NCBI GenBank assembly: GCA_949710005.1
Contig: OX453274.1
Span: 17,242,120-17,306,119 of the forward strand
Reading direction: 5' to 3'
Origin: Ricordea florida
Lineage: Eukaryota; Cnidaria; Anthozoa; Corallimorpharia; Ricordeidae
Length of the DNA: 64,000 nt
Shown: positions 12,483 to 25,207 of the stretch, piece by piece
How the letters are laid out: every line of letters begins with the position of its first letter
Position numbering within the stretch: position 1 is the first letter of the stretch
Made by a program: the position numbers and the translations under genes
The notes under the pieces: model-generated
What the model saw: the letters and a program-made list of their open reading frames with translations, nothing else
Told to the model about the DNA's origin: nothing
The model's database searches: none

Positions 12483-12758
12483 TTGAACCACTGGTACACG
12501 AGGAAGGTGAAAGAGGCAATTGACATAAGACTGCACCCTAATAACATCAACAGGGATAACGGAATTGAAATTCCAGAAGCGTGGATGCCGACGATCAAGA
12601 AACACGATCAAGAAACCAAGCAGCTACATAATGGTGAGCCGGAATCAGTCGACCCCATCGCCTGAAGAAGACTAGCAGTAAGCAGTCGAAACGTCGCGAT
12701 CAACATCCAGTGAACACATCGTGTGACAAATGAACAATTTATATTATCAGTCCAAAAT
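12483..12758 (+). mobile_element. Penelope-like 3' fragment
   Basis: The frame reads HWYTRKVKEAIDIRLHPNN followed by INRDNG, which resembles the end of the GIY-YIG endonuclease region of Penelope-like retroelements. It is followed by a short 3' UTR containing GACT...AGTCGAAACGTC, a degenerate hammerhead-like string. The insertion is flanked by an 11-bp near-perfect direct repeat: CAGTCCAGAAT at 12472-12482 and CAGTCCAAAAT at 12748-12758. Removing one copy and the insert restores the host frame. Confidence 0.65.
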
Positions 12759-13387
12759 GGCTACAATCTTTTTGGTTTGTTGGAAATTAAGGTTGTACAG
12801 GAGGGGCAGACTAGTTTTATTAATGTCACTTATCTAATTAAAGATCCCATTACAAATGAGTACACTTTGAAGAACACACATTCATTATTATCAAGTTCAG
12901 TGCCAATTGGCCCTGACGGGTCTTGAATGGTGTGATTTCTTTTCCTATCTAAGTCATGATCACTTTGTTTGTGCGAGGATTCCTTTTGACAGAGATTTTT
13001 TTCAAGAAGCCAAAAACAAGGTAGACATTTTTTGTTTTCAACATTATTTAAATTAATGTGATAAGCAATAGTAGTCTGATCCTACATATATTACCCACTG
13101 TACCAAGTGATGAATGTGGGTAAAGCACATGGTAAGAGAGAATTTTAAAATATGCACTTGTTGTATAGCTTTGCTGAATCAATGCGGGGTCTCCAAGAAG
13201 TTAGCACATGAACATCGTTGTAGGATATTAAATTCTAACTTGACTTTATTGTACCAGATACTAGAGAAATGACAGTAAACTCATGAATTCTTGCTATTTA
13301 AAGACAATAAACAAAATTACAATAGGGGCAATTGGTTTTTTACTTCTTTAGCTGGTATGTTTTTTTCACAATAACTTAGCCTAGTTG

Positions 13388-14271
13388 CTATTGACTCCCA
13401 TTGGGGTTGGCTGTCAAAGGGCCTTGCAAATTTGTGAGAAGACACGTCACTGTGTATATCTGATTGATTGAACCCAATGCATTCAGTTGCAGATCAGAAT
13501 CACAAAAGTGATATTCTTTGATTCTCCTTATGGCTGGTTCCACGTGAATACGAAGATTTGCAATTGCTTCAGTTTGTTGTTCATCCCTTGATAAAACTGA
13601 GCTTGATTTTGTAGGAAAGGAGGGATATTGAGCTGCACTCCTCTTTCTAATAACAGATCTTGTATGTCAAAACCTTTATCTACCATGATCGAATCTCCTC
13701 CCACAAGCAAATCCAAAATACCACAACACCTAATTATTTCTTTATCAGATACAGAACAAGTATGCAAACTAGAAACAAAGGAAACGGCTTCATAAAGAGT
13801 TATCCCTACTAAACCTTTAAGGGTAGTATTGCTTTTATAAGAGGAATATAACTGAGACTGCTGTAAAGGTGAGCTAGGAGTTTGCATACATTTCTGTACA
13901 GTCTATGATCACCCTAGTGGTTGGATAAAGGGTGCGAAAACACTGAGGCATGTAACAATTGACATCCAGATTGGTTGACGTCCCAACATAAAATATAAAT
14001 AATAAGTTGTTATCTTCCTACTAACTTAGGAAATATAAATTTGAAATCTGAAAGCAAGATCTTGCTCAAATAGACCTAATCTCAGTCTAAATTGCATATT
14101 CCTTGCCCCTGAGCGGCTTCCCTTTTCCCCTGTAGCATAACAGTAAGTCATTCTGTCTGCAGTTGGTTTAATCAATTCATAGAAAAACTTAAGAGCAATT
14201 GTCTGTAAGATTCGAACTATATTGAAAAGTTGCTGCCACGCTATCTCACCGAATTGGCTGAAAATTAGCAT
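13388..14271 (-). pseudogene. DDE_Tnp_4 (PIF/Harbinger, ISL2EU-like) transposase relic
   Basis: Minus-strand pieces in order: an N-terminal helix segment (LRLGLFEQDLAFRF, near 14045-14085), VIIDCTE near 13900 with the first catalytic Asp, QTPSSPLQQSQLYSSYKSN and TLKGLVGIT (13528-13887), GGDSIMVDKGFDI with the second Asp, and a C-terminal IHVEPAIRRIKE with the final Glu, ending at a stop at 13388-13390. At least three frame breaks separate the blocks. The family cuts and pastes DNA through a DDE triad; this copy cannot make a protein. Confidence 0.8.
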
Positions 14272-14299
14272 GTAAAGTTGGTTTTGGGTCTTAAATAAG

Positions 14300-16110
14300 A
14301 AATGAATATTTTAGGTTCTAAATCTTCTTACTTTGAAAATTACCAATATGACCGTTTTTTGGAACCTTCGGCCCTGCGCCATATTAGGAAGGAGGTTTTA
14401 CGAATCCAACTGCAAGCCTGTCTTTGAGGCAATTCTATCACTGATGATAAGCATGTCAAAAACTATCCTTCTTTATTATAATTTTGAAGTTTACTCCGTA
14501 CATAGCAGCTTTTTCGCCAAGACTGGTTCAACTTTCGGTCGTGCACACTTTTTGCATAATTTATCCTCTCAAAATTACCAACAATCCAAAGGCGTATATC
14601 TCCCTTGCCACACAGGATTGAAACTTGCTGCTTTGCCTAAATACTGACTGTTTGTAGCCAAATCGAATTCGTTAATAAAAAAATTGGGCAAATGCAACGC
14701 GACAGAAAGAAATTTATTAAATGGGCAACATATTCTAGTCGCTTTGTTAATTAAGTTACACACAAAGGCTCACTGATGTTGCCAAAAATAGTGATAAATA
14801 AAAGAATTTCTGTCCAAATCTGAGTAAAAAGTATATCAAAAATGGCCTCTTTAATGACAGTGACAGAATTGCTGTCAAAAACACTGCAAAAAGGCGAATT
14901 TTAACAGCGGAATGGTAAACTATAAATATAAATGTGTCGCTTATGCATCACTGGTACCGACCCCACGTGGGAACTATATCGTAATTTTCCCAAAACTAAA
15001 ACTTTTGAAATATATCACAAAGGAGAAAAATTGAAACAAAATATATAAAGATGTACAATTTCCACATTCAGAGATATCTCAAAACGGGCATTTTCTCTGC
15101 GAAACGTCGGTAGTCACGTTCACCTGAGTTTTGCATGGCGTTACAACTCCTGCTTTCGAGCAGCCGAAACACCTAACAACAACTGCTCGCAATTATCATG
15201 TTCAAATCAAAACCAGATAATTAATTTTTGAAGATATTAAAGCTAAATAAAACCACTTGCCTTGTGGTTTGAGATCGGAATCAACTTTCCTTTAACTCTA
15301 CACTTCCTTTCCTATATTCTTGACGCTCCCGCTCTAAGAAATGAGGTATTCAGGGTCTGAAATGAACATCATGACTATTTCCGGTTTTCACATATTGGGC
15401 GTGGCAAAGGTACAATTCTTTTGATCGTTCAACCCAAATCGTGGCTCGAAGTTTCTTATGAAAATGTTAGGGTTTTCAGCAAGTCTCCAAGAAAAATTAT
15501 TTGTAATCATTTTGGACATTTATACTTAGTGAAAAATTGCATTACTTAACCTACAAAAGCAACGAAAAGAGTCTCAGATTTTCTTGCGCCCCAAATTACC
15601 AATACGCCCCCCCCCCCCTCTCCCAAGGACGACTCGGAGTAGGTCAGCATCGACACATATTTTTAAAAAAGGCCTGAAGTCATGTAACATAATTTGTGAT
15701 GCTTTACCTTTTATTTTTAATCTTTGTAACGACACCTTATTACGCTCTCTTTACTTTTACTTCACACACCCCTCCCCTACATATTTATGGATCAGGAAGC
15801 CTCACTGAGCTAGGTAGATACCAGAGGTACTGAAATCTCCTCAATCCTGTGATAATTAATCGGTTACGGGTCGTGCGACAAAATACATGTATCTATCGAG
15901 AAATCATAAACTACTTTTTTTACTATGGATGGTAGCCTCATTCCTAACAAGTGGTTACTACCATTACTGTCTAATTCTTCATCCTGAAATAGTCTGTTCT
16001 AGACGTTCAGATTAGAGGGACGACGAAGAGATGTAAGGACAAAAATCAGCCAAGGGCGCCCGTCTCACTGAACGCCTGGACTTTGTTACACACCTAAGGC
16101 TAAAGCTAAA
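14300..16110. other. No gene recognised
   Basis: AT-rich sequence with a short poly-C tract at 15606-15617. No frame resembled a known protein and no repeat longer than about 20 bp was seen. Confidence 0.45.
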
Positions 16111-16329
16111 TTCACACTATAGCTAGATACCTTTTGCGCCGACACGATAAAAATATGGATAGGACTTTTGCTCCGCATTAGAACGGTGATTTCAGCGCGA
16201 TTTCTGTAACGAAGCGAAGCGCTTTGCTGCGCCAAGTTATAAAGTGGAGTGTCACATATCGGACAGGTATTCATACTTTTCTAGATAGCTTTTCGTGTCG
16301 GCATAAAGAGATACTCGGTATAGTGTGAA
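16111..16329. mobile_element. 219-bp MITE
   Basis: Terminal inverted repeats of about 40 bp begin TTCACACTATA at 16111 and end TATAGTGTGAA at 16329; the arms continue with matching ...GCCGACACGA... blocks. There is no coding capacity. It is a non-autonomous DNA transposon of unassigned superfamily. Confidence 0.7.
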
Positions 16330-16920
16330 CATAAATAGCCTAAAAAAAGCACAGACAAGACAGCACGAGCCGATGCTTGGCAGGGCCTTCTCACCAGTCT
16401 CCCCTCAAATAACCTTTTTTTTCGCTTTTTTCCTCGCGAGATAAAGGATTGTTAAAAATGGATTCAAGGTAGCCTATGGGGGCTCTGGTTTAAAGTGCTG
16501 GTTTTCATTCATTCAAAAAATGAATCAATAATCGTTCAGATTCCTAGGTTCAAAAAGTTTTTAAAACATTTTTGAATAACTTTTCAAAGGGTTTTAATGT
16601 ATGAAAATTGAGGGAGGGGGTGTTAAACATTTCGGGAAAATTGGAAAATACTGGATTGGAGGGTTGTTGAGATATGAAGTGAATCATAAGAAGACAAATG
16701 CCAGATAGCCCACCACTACAACAAGGTGCCTCTGAGCCTATTAGAGAACTAACTGGCAAATGTATATACCTTTATTACCCCCCACCCTACTCCAAAGAAA
16801 AACCAAAAAAAAAAAACAGGAGTACTCCCTTAAGTCCAAGCTTATTGTAACCTCATTGTACAACGTGTAAAGGGACTGCTATGCTTTGACTTAATCACAT
16901 TTGTGGAGATTTGATACAAT
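16330..16920. other. No gene recognised
   Basis: AT-rich spacer with A-runs (16804-16817) and a direct ATTCATTCA-type repeat. It lies just 3' of the minus-strand relic that follows. Confidence 0.45.
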
Positions 16921-16927
16921 TTGTCAT

Positions 16928-19900
16928 TCAAGAGGACCAACACGAGCAATTCTTAACTAATTTGGTCAAAGCATCTACAAAAGGGGTTTTCTTCCGTTCC
17001 TCAGGAAGATTCAGCTCAAAAGCGCTACAGATTTCCTTAAGCTTCGGTAATGTGAGTTTCTTTAGTTTCTCTGAAGCTACAAGATCACACAAGTTGTGGG
17101 TATCATGCATGATTGGTTGTCTGGGCTGCACTTGCTCAATTACATCTCTCCGAAAGTCTTCAAGTTCTTCTTCCACTTGGACAGCTTCCTGATTTTCTGG
17201 GTCATTTTCGGAAATCTCCCACATCTTGCCCTTCTAGAGAAAAAACTTTGAATCTGGGTCGCAGTCAATACTTCTGAAGAAGAAAAAAGTCTCTCTCCGT
17301 TACCATCTTGGCGAGCAGTTTTCATTTCTCTGGCTACAGTTACAGGATCCAACTTTCCCGTCGTTTCGCCAACCATGAACTTTTCTTCTAGGAATTTTTT
17401 CTGTTTGTCACTGAAAGGTTTGTTTTTCTTGATCGATTTCAGTGCCTAGCCTTCTCCTTCGTTCTGGTGTAAGCCACTTGATGTTGCTTGATTGCAATGG
17501 ACGTTTGCTGTAGCTGAAATACGACCATAAAAAGCTGACCCAAAGCTTTTTACTGTACAAGACCTTTGCAGTGTCCATTACAGATTCTCTTTCTTCTCTG
17601 AAGTCTCATTTTCCGTAGGTAACATGATTGACCATAGATCCGTAACGGGTATACTGACACAAACGCACCCTTCGTTTGGACAAGAAAACAATCTCCTAGA
17701 GGCGGTCCCCTCAGTCTCCTCTTCTTCTTCTTCACTGTCGACCTCGGCTAACGTCTCCTCCTGAACTTCCTGTTTCTTTCTTCGGGTTTTTATGGGGCGA
17801 AAGTCTCCATTTGAAAACGTGGCATTCGTCATTGGATTGATAGGATATTCCGTTCCTGAAGCATAAAATAGTTAATATCAAACAGTGCCCACTGCAATAA
17901 AAAAAAGCCAAACACCAATTTTCAAACGATTGAAGCAAAGTCTTTTTTTGGGGTGGGGGGGGGTGTGGAGGAGAGTAGCAATAGGGGAGAGGGAGAGATA
18001 GTGAGAGAGATAGATGGAGAGGATAAAAAGTACCTTCAAATTCTGACCAAGGGAAAAACTTTCCTTCGCCAACTTGATAAGCTCGCCATACCCTCACTCC
18101 ATCAATGCTAAACTCAAAATTGTTCAGCTTACTAATTCCTGGCCACCTTACATTGGTTTTATTAGAACTGTTGCCTTGCACCAGAGACACTCGGGCTCCA
18201 GACACTCCACCTCGTGAGGCAAGCGCAGAAAGAAATTGCTTTGCTGTAAGGACATCGTTACCTTCGTTAACAAAAGAGCGTACATGGTTTTTCATTGTTG
18301 CTGCAAAACGGTCACAAGCGCCCTTTCCTCCTTGCGGATCGGAGAAGTCTAATTGTTGAATGAAGATTCCCGATCGCTGGCTGATGTCTTTACAAGGATG
18401 GTGTTGGCTTCATGGTAGCAGCCTGCATTGTCTTGGCGATAAAAGGCGCTTTTGATCTCAGGGAGATCTCTTGAGGGTAGAAAGAACATGTTCCATTAAC
18501 TGGACAACACAAGGGCTGTCCTGGATACACTTCTCAACTACATGCACGAACGCCTGTGTTTCAAGTTCACTCTCTTTCTTTCTGATCGCTACAGTGATGT
18601 GCCAGGAGATCCCTTTTTTCGCAAACCATTCTCCTTGGGATTCTCGGTACTGACGAGGGAGAAATTTCATAGCCCAGTCTTGTACAAGGAGTACTTTGCT
18701 GTCATCGAGGCATTCAATAACGTCTGTACGGGCATTATCCTGATTAACACGTCTGAGCTGATGTGACTTCCAGAGCTGAATTGCTCGAGTTGCTTCTTGA
18801 AATCTGTGAAGAGCATCCTCCTTATCGTACTGGCACTCGAAGCAGGATTCCTGAATTGCCTTTTGGGTGTCGGACAGAACAGCTTTAAGGTCTTCACAGC
18901 GATTGCGTATCAGGTCATGATCTTGAGTGCAACTACCTCTAAAAGCAGGATCTTTGCTGTCACTTAGTGCATATTGGCTACAGTGATCTGACACGCGCGA
19001 AGAGTTGGAAACGTGAACCTATTGTAGAAGCAAGATAGTCTCAGAGCAAGATTACGCGAGACCAGACTATTCTGGAGAATATACATAAAATATGACAGAG
19101 ACACTAAACAATGACGAAAATGTTATTTTTGACAGTGCATCATTTGACAGATCGGATTGACAAATAATTCGCCATAAAAAAACCTTTTCCCCACTGTATC
19201 ACTCCCACTCGTCATTATAAACTGTGTGCTTTAAAGTACACTCTTCTTCAAATCAGGAGCGCGGAAAGAAAGGTAGGTAGAAAAATATCCATACCCTCAC
19301 GGAGGGCACTTTTGTTTTAGACCCCCACCCCCTGGAATCACTATTTCAGGGGGTGTTTGTCTTACCCCTTCTCTTAAACCAATGAACTTCAATTACTTCT
19401 TTTCAGTTAAAAACGTGTTAAAAGAAAGCTTAATACAACATGGCCACATTATATTGAATACCGAAATATATTGTGCAACAAAGCAACCCATAGATAACCA
19501 GACGTTTATTCACAAGCCGAGGACAATTGTTATATAAAATCGTGCAAGCTGTAAAAAAGCACTCAGCCGACCGCAAATAAAAGATCATTGATGATAAAAA
19601 AAATTGCTTTGGAACACCGATTGAGAGTAAAATAACTAATAGCTTGCCACTCCCACCCCCTCAAAGGTTGCTATCTTATGGACCCCCCTCCCTTCCGAAT
19701 TTCCGTTGCCCTCCGTGGGGGAGGGGAGGGGTTTGGACATTTTCTGGAATTACACATATTTAATAATTATATTACCATAGGTTCTTACTTTGAAATCCGT
19801 TTTAACGTAATTCTTTCCCTCCTTTAACTTCATCTGTAGGTTTTGCGCTGTACGTGCGTCAAACCCACTGTCAACAAGGTTCCCAAAGAGTTGTTCCAAG

Positions 19901-21530
19901 TCATCAAAGGCCTTGCTACCCTCACAAACAAAATAATCGAGAACTTGTAAGGACTTTCGCGTAGATGCCTGTCAGGAGGATAAAATGCGTCGTAATGTGC
20001 TGTTGCTTAGAGGTTTCACCTCTGTTTCGTTGCAATACTGTACGTATTGGTCAATGATGTGTCCGCTGACCGATACTCTGATAACATTCGGTGTCTGCAC
20101 TACTTGCCCAGTCGACAATTTCAGAAACCGTTCACCGAATGGTAAATCCTGCACGATGTAGGGACTGGTAATAAAATCCAAGAAGTGATCCAACTAGTTA
20201 AGATCGATTTTCCATCTCGGGCTTTGTTTTGCAATTACAGGAGCTCCTCGCCCAGAAACTAAAATATGTTGTCTTGCTTGACAAAACATATATTTTGTTA
20301 GGCCTGGAATGTAATTGCGTATTTCTTGCAACGTGGTGATATCCGCCATTATAGAAAGAATTTGCAGTTTAACATTTGCACTTGTGGCGTTATTGTATGA
20401 TTCAGAAAGCGCTCGCAGATACTTCACGTCATCTTCTCTTAAGGCAACCTCTTTACGTACTTCTAAAGCTTCACACATGTCGTTAGAGTCCTTTACGTTT
20501 AGCCACAGTTCACAGGAATAATTTGGTGACAGTAATTGCAAAACAGCAAGCACAACTTGGCATGCTTCAGCTATGTTTCTTTTTCTTGTTCTTTCTGCTG
20601 CTGTTGGTGATCCCATGTCTACCTTACGAACTGGAGCTAAGCCACAACTTTTAAGAAATTCCTTCAACTGAGTTTTTCTAAATTCTACCACATGCGATCT
20701 CATAGCATCTGCAACTAGACTTTCTCTTTCTTTTTCGACTTTTTGTAACTTTCTTCTCTCAGCTTCTATGGGTGAAAGAACCTGCAAATTTAATTAATAA
20801 GTTGTTTTAGTTTTAAAAATTTTAATCATTGGTAACCAGGGGAGAAGGCCTAAAATTTTCTCAATTTTCAACTCGTCAAAGTCAATTGCTTTTCAAATTG
20901 GTAAGATGTAGCTCGTATAGAAACAGATACCGGAAAAATAAATGTAGCTTACCAGGGAGTTGCCTCTATATCCACAATTGGTCCCACTAGTGTCTCCACA
21001 ACAAACATCATTATCACCGCTATTTCCGCCACTATCACCATTATCATCCCGACCACTAACAGTGTCACTTGGAGCGGCTAGAGTGCAAACATAATCACAG
21101 CCGTCATCTTCCTGATTTTTAATATCAACGCCAACATCTCTCTCATCGCCAACGTTATTGCAACCAAAATTATCGTATCTACACGAACAATCGTTACTAC
21201 CACTATCACCAACGCCACCGGGCACTTGAACTTTGCAGATGTCATCGCCTTTAGTACAACTATAAAGGCTACCCTCAGTGCTATTGCCATCCGCATGGAA
21301 TTTAGAAAGATCCCTAACGCCGTCATCAACATTAGCATCACTATAAATTCCTTCACATTCCTTTCTACATTCCTTTCGTCGATGCCTAAATCAGAGCACT
21401 GTTTCGTTGCATGCAAACTGCTTGTTCTCTCTTGGACTTTTTGTGTAGAACTGTCTACTTGACAATTTGTTAGTTTTTCTTCTTGACAGATTTTTTTACT
21501 TTGTCTCTGCACTGTCGACAAATAGCTAAG
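16928..21530 (-). pseudogene. RNase H-fold / C2H2 protein relic (cnidarian family)
   Basis: A multi-exon minus-strand gene that is no longer intact. 5' to 3': an Asp/Gly/Cys-rich exon (about 21500-20953), a helical exon (20787-20194) with a TAG stop at its junction with 20193-19972, a small exon (about 19966-19788), and a core exon (about 19017-17990). The core contains LLVQDWAMKFLP, ISWHITV, YRQDNAGCYH and LDFSDPQGGKGACDR, which look like an RNase H-type active-site series. Next comes a C2H2-like CPNEGC region (about 17680) and a C-terminal helical region ending at 16928. Frameshifts occur near 18460, 18380 and 17640. The family is familiar from cnidarian genomes but I cannot name its function. 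Confidence 0.55.
19262..19760. mobile_element. Possible MITE in an intron of the relic
   Basis: The left side has AGAAAAATATCCATACCC (about 19280-19297) and the right side GGACATTTTCTGGAATTACACA (about 19735-19756). These are inverted with respect to each other and match the ends of the element at 24174-24456. The interior has CCTCACGGAGGGC near the left and GCCCTCCGTGGGGGAGG near the right, also inverted. Confidence 0.4.
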
Positions 21531-22197
21531 AAAAAGAACCAAAAGAAAATATCAAAATAGGCAAATCCAGATCCAAGATCCAAAAGTAATAAACGAAATA
21601 ACGAAATAACTGCTCATATCATAATCCTCAGAATTCATGTAATTGGTGTTCGTTGGCCGGGAAAGGTAGAAAAGAGTAGAAGTAAGGTACGTAGATGACT
21701 GAAGAGGAATCGAACGACAGCGAAACGTGGCAAAGAAAGGACGATTGCTCTAAAGTACCAGACCCTTGGATCGACTTCATGACTAACAAGATGTTAGAAC
21801 GGTTACTAAAGCCAGCTAGTATTTCAATCAAGAGGCCAGTTTTATCACAGAAATGTAGCTTTAATCACTGAATAAAGGTGGGCGCCATTGACGATCGTAA
21901 TGATCATAGCGAACTTAAAGTAGTAATTTGGCGTACTTAAAGTATCGTTGACTGGGAATTTCACTTATATTTAATGATACTTACGTACTCCGATTGGTGC
22001 TAGTACTCCCAAAACACTGAATATCGATTCTGCTTGTAAAAAGGTGACTCCTCGGTCACTGACTGAGGGAAACCTGCTGCAATGGCATTACGCAGAGCAG
22101 ACTCGTTGTCTGTTCCAGTTGCATGAAGAAAGTTACCAAGCCCAGGTGCAGCTCTTAATAAACAGTGGAGAAATGATAGATATGTAGATTCATCCTT

Positions 22198-22857
22198 GGT
22201 CATGCGTGAACTTAACCGCCTCCCGGGCTTCTATCACGAAGTCTTAAAACATTGGCAGAGCTCAAAACAAGCCTTTCAGAACAACACATTTCTACAAAAC
22301 GAAATAATTTGGAACAACCACAGCATAAAAATCGGGGGTAAAACATCTTTTTACAAAAATTGGTTCGAAAAAAATATTCTACGTATTAAGGACCCTCTCC
22401 AAAATGATGGTAGTTTCCTTTCTTTTGAACAATTCTCCGAGAAATTTCATCTTGAAACACCTTTTACTTTATACTTTGGATTGATCAATTCCATTCCGAA
22501 TGACTGGAAAGTAACAATTCAAAGAACTCCCCGGGAAACAACAGTAGAAAATGGAAATCATAAAACAAACATAATTTCTACCAAAAACGTCTATTCCGCG
22601 ATGTTAAAACACGTATTTTCACCCCCAACCGCTGAGAGCAAAATTTTAAGGTATGATTTTAACCGAGCAAACCTAAACAAAGTTTATGAATTACCCTTCC
22701 AGATAAAAAATGACATAAAGATATCAATGTTTCAATATAAGCTTATTCATAATATCCTTCCAACAAAAGTTAGCCTTTTTAAAGCCAAAATATCAGATAG
22801 TGATTTATGCCCTCAATGTCTCACTGACAGACACTCTTTAGATCACATGTCACATAG
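22198..22857 (+). mobile_element. Tx1/L1-like LINE ORF2 fragment
   Basis: An open frame of about 220 codons resembles the post-polymerase region of Tx1/L1-clade ORF2: NEIIWNNHSIKIGGK, FLSFEQFSEKF, a LYFGLINSIPNDWK stretch, then FQYKLIHNILPTKVSLFK and LCPQCLTDRHSLDHM. Both ends are truncated. It is inserted opposite to the host gene, whose frame continues on either side with only an ATG-sized overlap at the junctions. Confidence 0.7.
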
Positions 22858-23540
22858 GAGTTTTATTTTGGTGAAATGAAACTGCTGTAGCCAGAAAAAA
22901 AAAAATCTTGCACCCTTCATGACCTCCAAGTAGACTCACATTTTGTCCTCCATACTTTCGTGGTGACTGTGAAATGTGCAAGATATCATCACTTGCACCT
23001 GCCTATAAATATGTATGAAGAATATACTTCAGGCCTGTATTTAGGGAAATCAATATTGGACAACACTATAGCATAATAATTAGACGAAACTTTATGTTTC
23101 AAATCTCCAATTAAACAAATAAATCACGGCAAAGCTGTTACAATGGAAACAAGCTTAATTAGCATTCGATGCATTTTCCCTTTCTTTTACATGGCCAAGA
23201 GCCTGCTATGCGTCCTGCGAATAACTGCCTAAAAATAATGGTATCCTCATGCACGTTACCGTCTGACAGTTATTTTGCTCCAAATAATATTTTGCTTATG
23301 CGTGGTTCTGTCTAGTTCTAAGAAAAATGACAGCTCGTTTTCCAGTTATAGGAGTGTGGTTTGATTTGTCAACAAGACCCCCAAAAACAGTGGAAATACA
23401 AAGAAGGCTGCAAAAACAGCAGTAATACAAAGAGGGCAACAACAATTTCCTTTGGTGTTTTTAGGTAATGTTTGAAAGAAAGAGAATTGTATGAAGATCA
23501 GCTTGTATTAGATCAGCCTGTGTTAGATTTTTCTTCTGTA

Positions 23541-23570
23541 TTAATAAATAAATAAATATATAAATAAATG
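23541..23570. repeat. TAAA-type simple repeat
   Basis: AATAAATAAATAAATATATAAATAAATG; possibly the 3' tail of a retroelement whose body I could not identify in 23.0-23.5 kb. Confidence 0.5.
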
Positions 23571-24173
23571 GTAATTTACAGTGGCATCTTTCATCGCAGA
23601 CGCTCTCCCAATCCCATCCTCGTCCCATGATTGTAAGGTGTGTGTAGCAAGGAAGAGAATATTCAGAAAACTGTCAGTTACAGCCACTTTCCAGTCAGTC
23701 ATACATGTATAATAATCTTACAAAATTGTACAAAATATAAGTAAGGTTAGTACACAAATCCCTCAGTCTGTAAACAAAATGAAACATTGAAATGGGGACA
23801 AAGATATAGTTATCCCCTGCATGAAGCGGCTGTGAGCTCAACACATTTTATAAAAGAAACGGGCACAAAGAAGTAACAGTAACATTCCAAGCTCCTACAT
23901 CTTGTCCTAAAGTAGTGGTTAACATACCTCAATAATTTCCGGAGGGGAGCTGCTAGTGCCTGCACAAGTCTCAGGTGCATCATCATCATCATCATCGCTC
24001 AATACTACTACTTCTGAAGTGGCTCTGTGTATAAAAAAATTCCCCATAAAAACATGCTTTAGAACCTACACCTATCTTACATGGTACCGTTATGGAAAAT
24101 AACTATGATGGTTTAATATCCCACCATTAGAGACACCATGTCAGTCATCATAATTACCATCTTAATTATTCCG

Positions 24174-24456
24174 TTGTGTGGTTCCAGAAAATATCCATAC
24201 AACGCCAACCATGGAGGGAATTGGAAATTCCAAAGGGGTGGGGGTCAAAGGCGAGGAGGCGTGGTTCAGTGAATTTATGTTTCCAGATGGTCAATTTGTT
24301 TCCCGCGTTGGTTCGATCAAAAGAAAGACGTCCTTGTTTGAAATTTTTATGTTCATTGATGAAGAAAATGTGACAATTTAAAAAACCCAAGAATATCTTG
24401 GTCTTAATTGAAATTCTATCTGTGGTGGGGTATGGATATTTTCCGGAACTACACAT
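24174..24456. mobile_element. MITE, about 283 bp
   Basis: Inverted ends: TGTGGTTCCAGAAAATATCC at about 24176-24195 and GGATATTTTCCGGAACTACA at about 24432-24451. It lies in an intron of the minus-strand relic. Related ends occur at 19.28/19.75 kb and at 25.24 kb, so it is a family with several local copies. Confidence 0.55.
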
Positions 24457-25086
24457 TATTACAAAACTGAACTGCATGAGTTTCTGTTTTGTTTTCACAA
24501 CTTTTCCTTGAAGTTTTTCTTGCACATGTTTTAAATGAGGGTCACACCGACCTCAAGAACGTAATTAGTTTTTATTTATTGTTCACTAAATAAAGCAGCT
24601 ACTGACCTTCTTTGTGTACGTTCAGCTAAAAACACATCGACCTTGTGAAAAACATCATTATCTTCATTCTTATCGTCATCTACAAAACAAGAATCGAAAA
24701 CAAATATTAAATTGAATGTTCTTGAAAGCTTATGCCATTGTCCCTGTTATAATTGACTCTCTTTCTGTGTATATCATTGTGTACAATAAGTGGCGAGGTA
24801 TTCTGCAATTAAGCAGCCACTTGGTTCTGTGAAAGCACATTCCAAGATAGAAAAAGTTGGAATTTCAGTAATAAGATTAGGACTTACCTTCCTCAAAGCC
24901 ATCAGCGTCGAGAAAACCAGGCAAGGAATCGTCTACAAGTATAAAGACAGTTATCAAGTAAAAATGTGGTTTCGAATTGGCATGTTTTCAGCTTCCAAAG
25001 TTTACTCAAAAGACAGAGATGCAAACGATTAAAAATTCAAATATATTCACTCACCATCCAGCGTGTCAGCCATCGTGACGAACGAT

Positions 25087-25207
25087 TGCGCCTGCAGAAA
25101 ATCCGAGCAGCCGTAATAAATGAAATGAAAACAAGATGGCGGATCGCGGTGAAACGATCAAAAACAAACAACTTAGGGATATTTTCCTTCTATTTTTTTT
25201 TCTCGGC
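25087..25207. repeat. About 118-bp repeat, copy A
   Basis: Nearly the same sequence occurs at 26046-26163; both contain CGAGCAGCCGTAATAAATGA and GATGGCGGATCGCGGTGAAA. Copy A covers the 5' leader just upstream of the MADTLD start, so it may include promoter or 5' UTR of that gene. Confidence 0.85.

Larger units (their letters stand above)
11066..13060 (+). pseudogene. SWIM zinc finger / YqaJ-nuclease gene relic
   Basis: The frame at 11066-11575 carries a SWIM zinc finger (CSC...GYCHHVVGLLYY) followed by helices. Downstream pieces match the YqaJ-type exonuclease fold: RGIELEPKA near 12325, GLIIHPKYPWLGCSP near 12395-12440, LLEIKV near 12780 and a WCDFF...RIPFDRDFF tail near 12930-13010. Proteins that join a SWIM finger to a YqaJ nuclease are common in cnidarians and probably act on DNA ends, but their role is not established. 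Here a stop near 11771, frameshifts near 12390 and 12925, and two transposon insertions destroy the gene. The frame matches across the Penelope-like insertion once its target duplication is discounted. Confidence 0.7.
21980..25073 (-). pseudogene. Gene relic: acidic N-terminus plus MULE-like domain
   Basis: The first four exons splice cleanly: 25055-25073 (start MADTLD), 24888-24932, 24607-24679 and 23928-24024, with matching phases and a D/E-rich product containing VVVLSDDDDDDAPE. A 27-bp exon at 22940-22966 also fits in phase. The next exon begins after a long pyrimidine tract near 22894 and reads FHQNKTPM, then continues beyond an insertion as TKDESTYLSFLHCLLRAAPG followed by GTDNESALRNAIAAGFP. 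That pattern resembles the MULE-type RNase H region (Lhq.K...Y...GTDgE..L...F). A Tx1/L1-like fragment (22198-22857) interrupts the exon. Any exons beyond 21980 were not traced, and the gene may once have been joined to the 3' neighbour. Confidence 0.5.

Noticed and set aside
20893-21225. Independent small Cys/Gly-rich secreted protein
   Set aside because: It is better explained as an exon of the minus-strand relic, ending at a proper GTAAGC donor at 20952.
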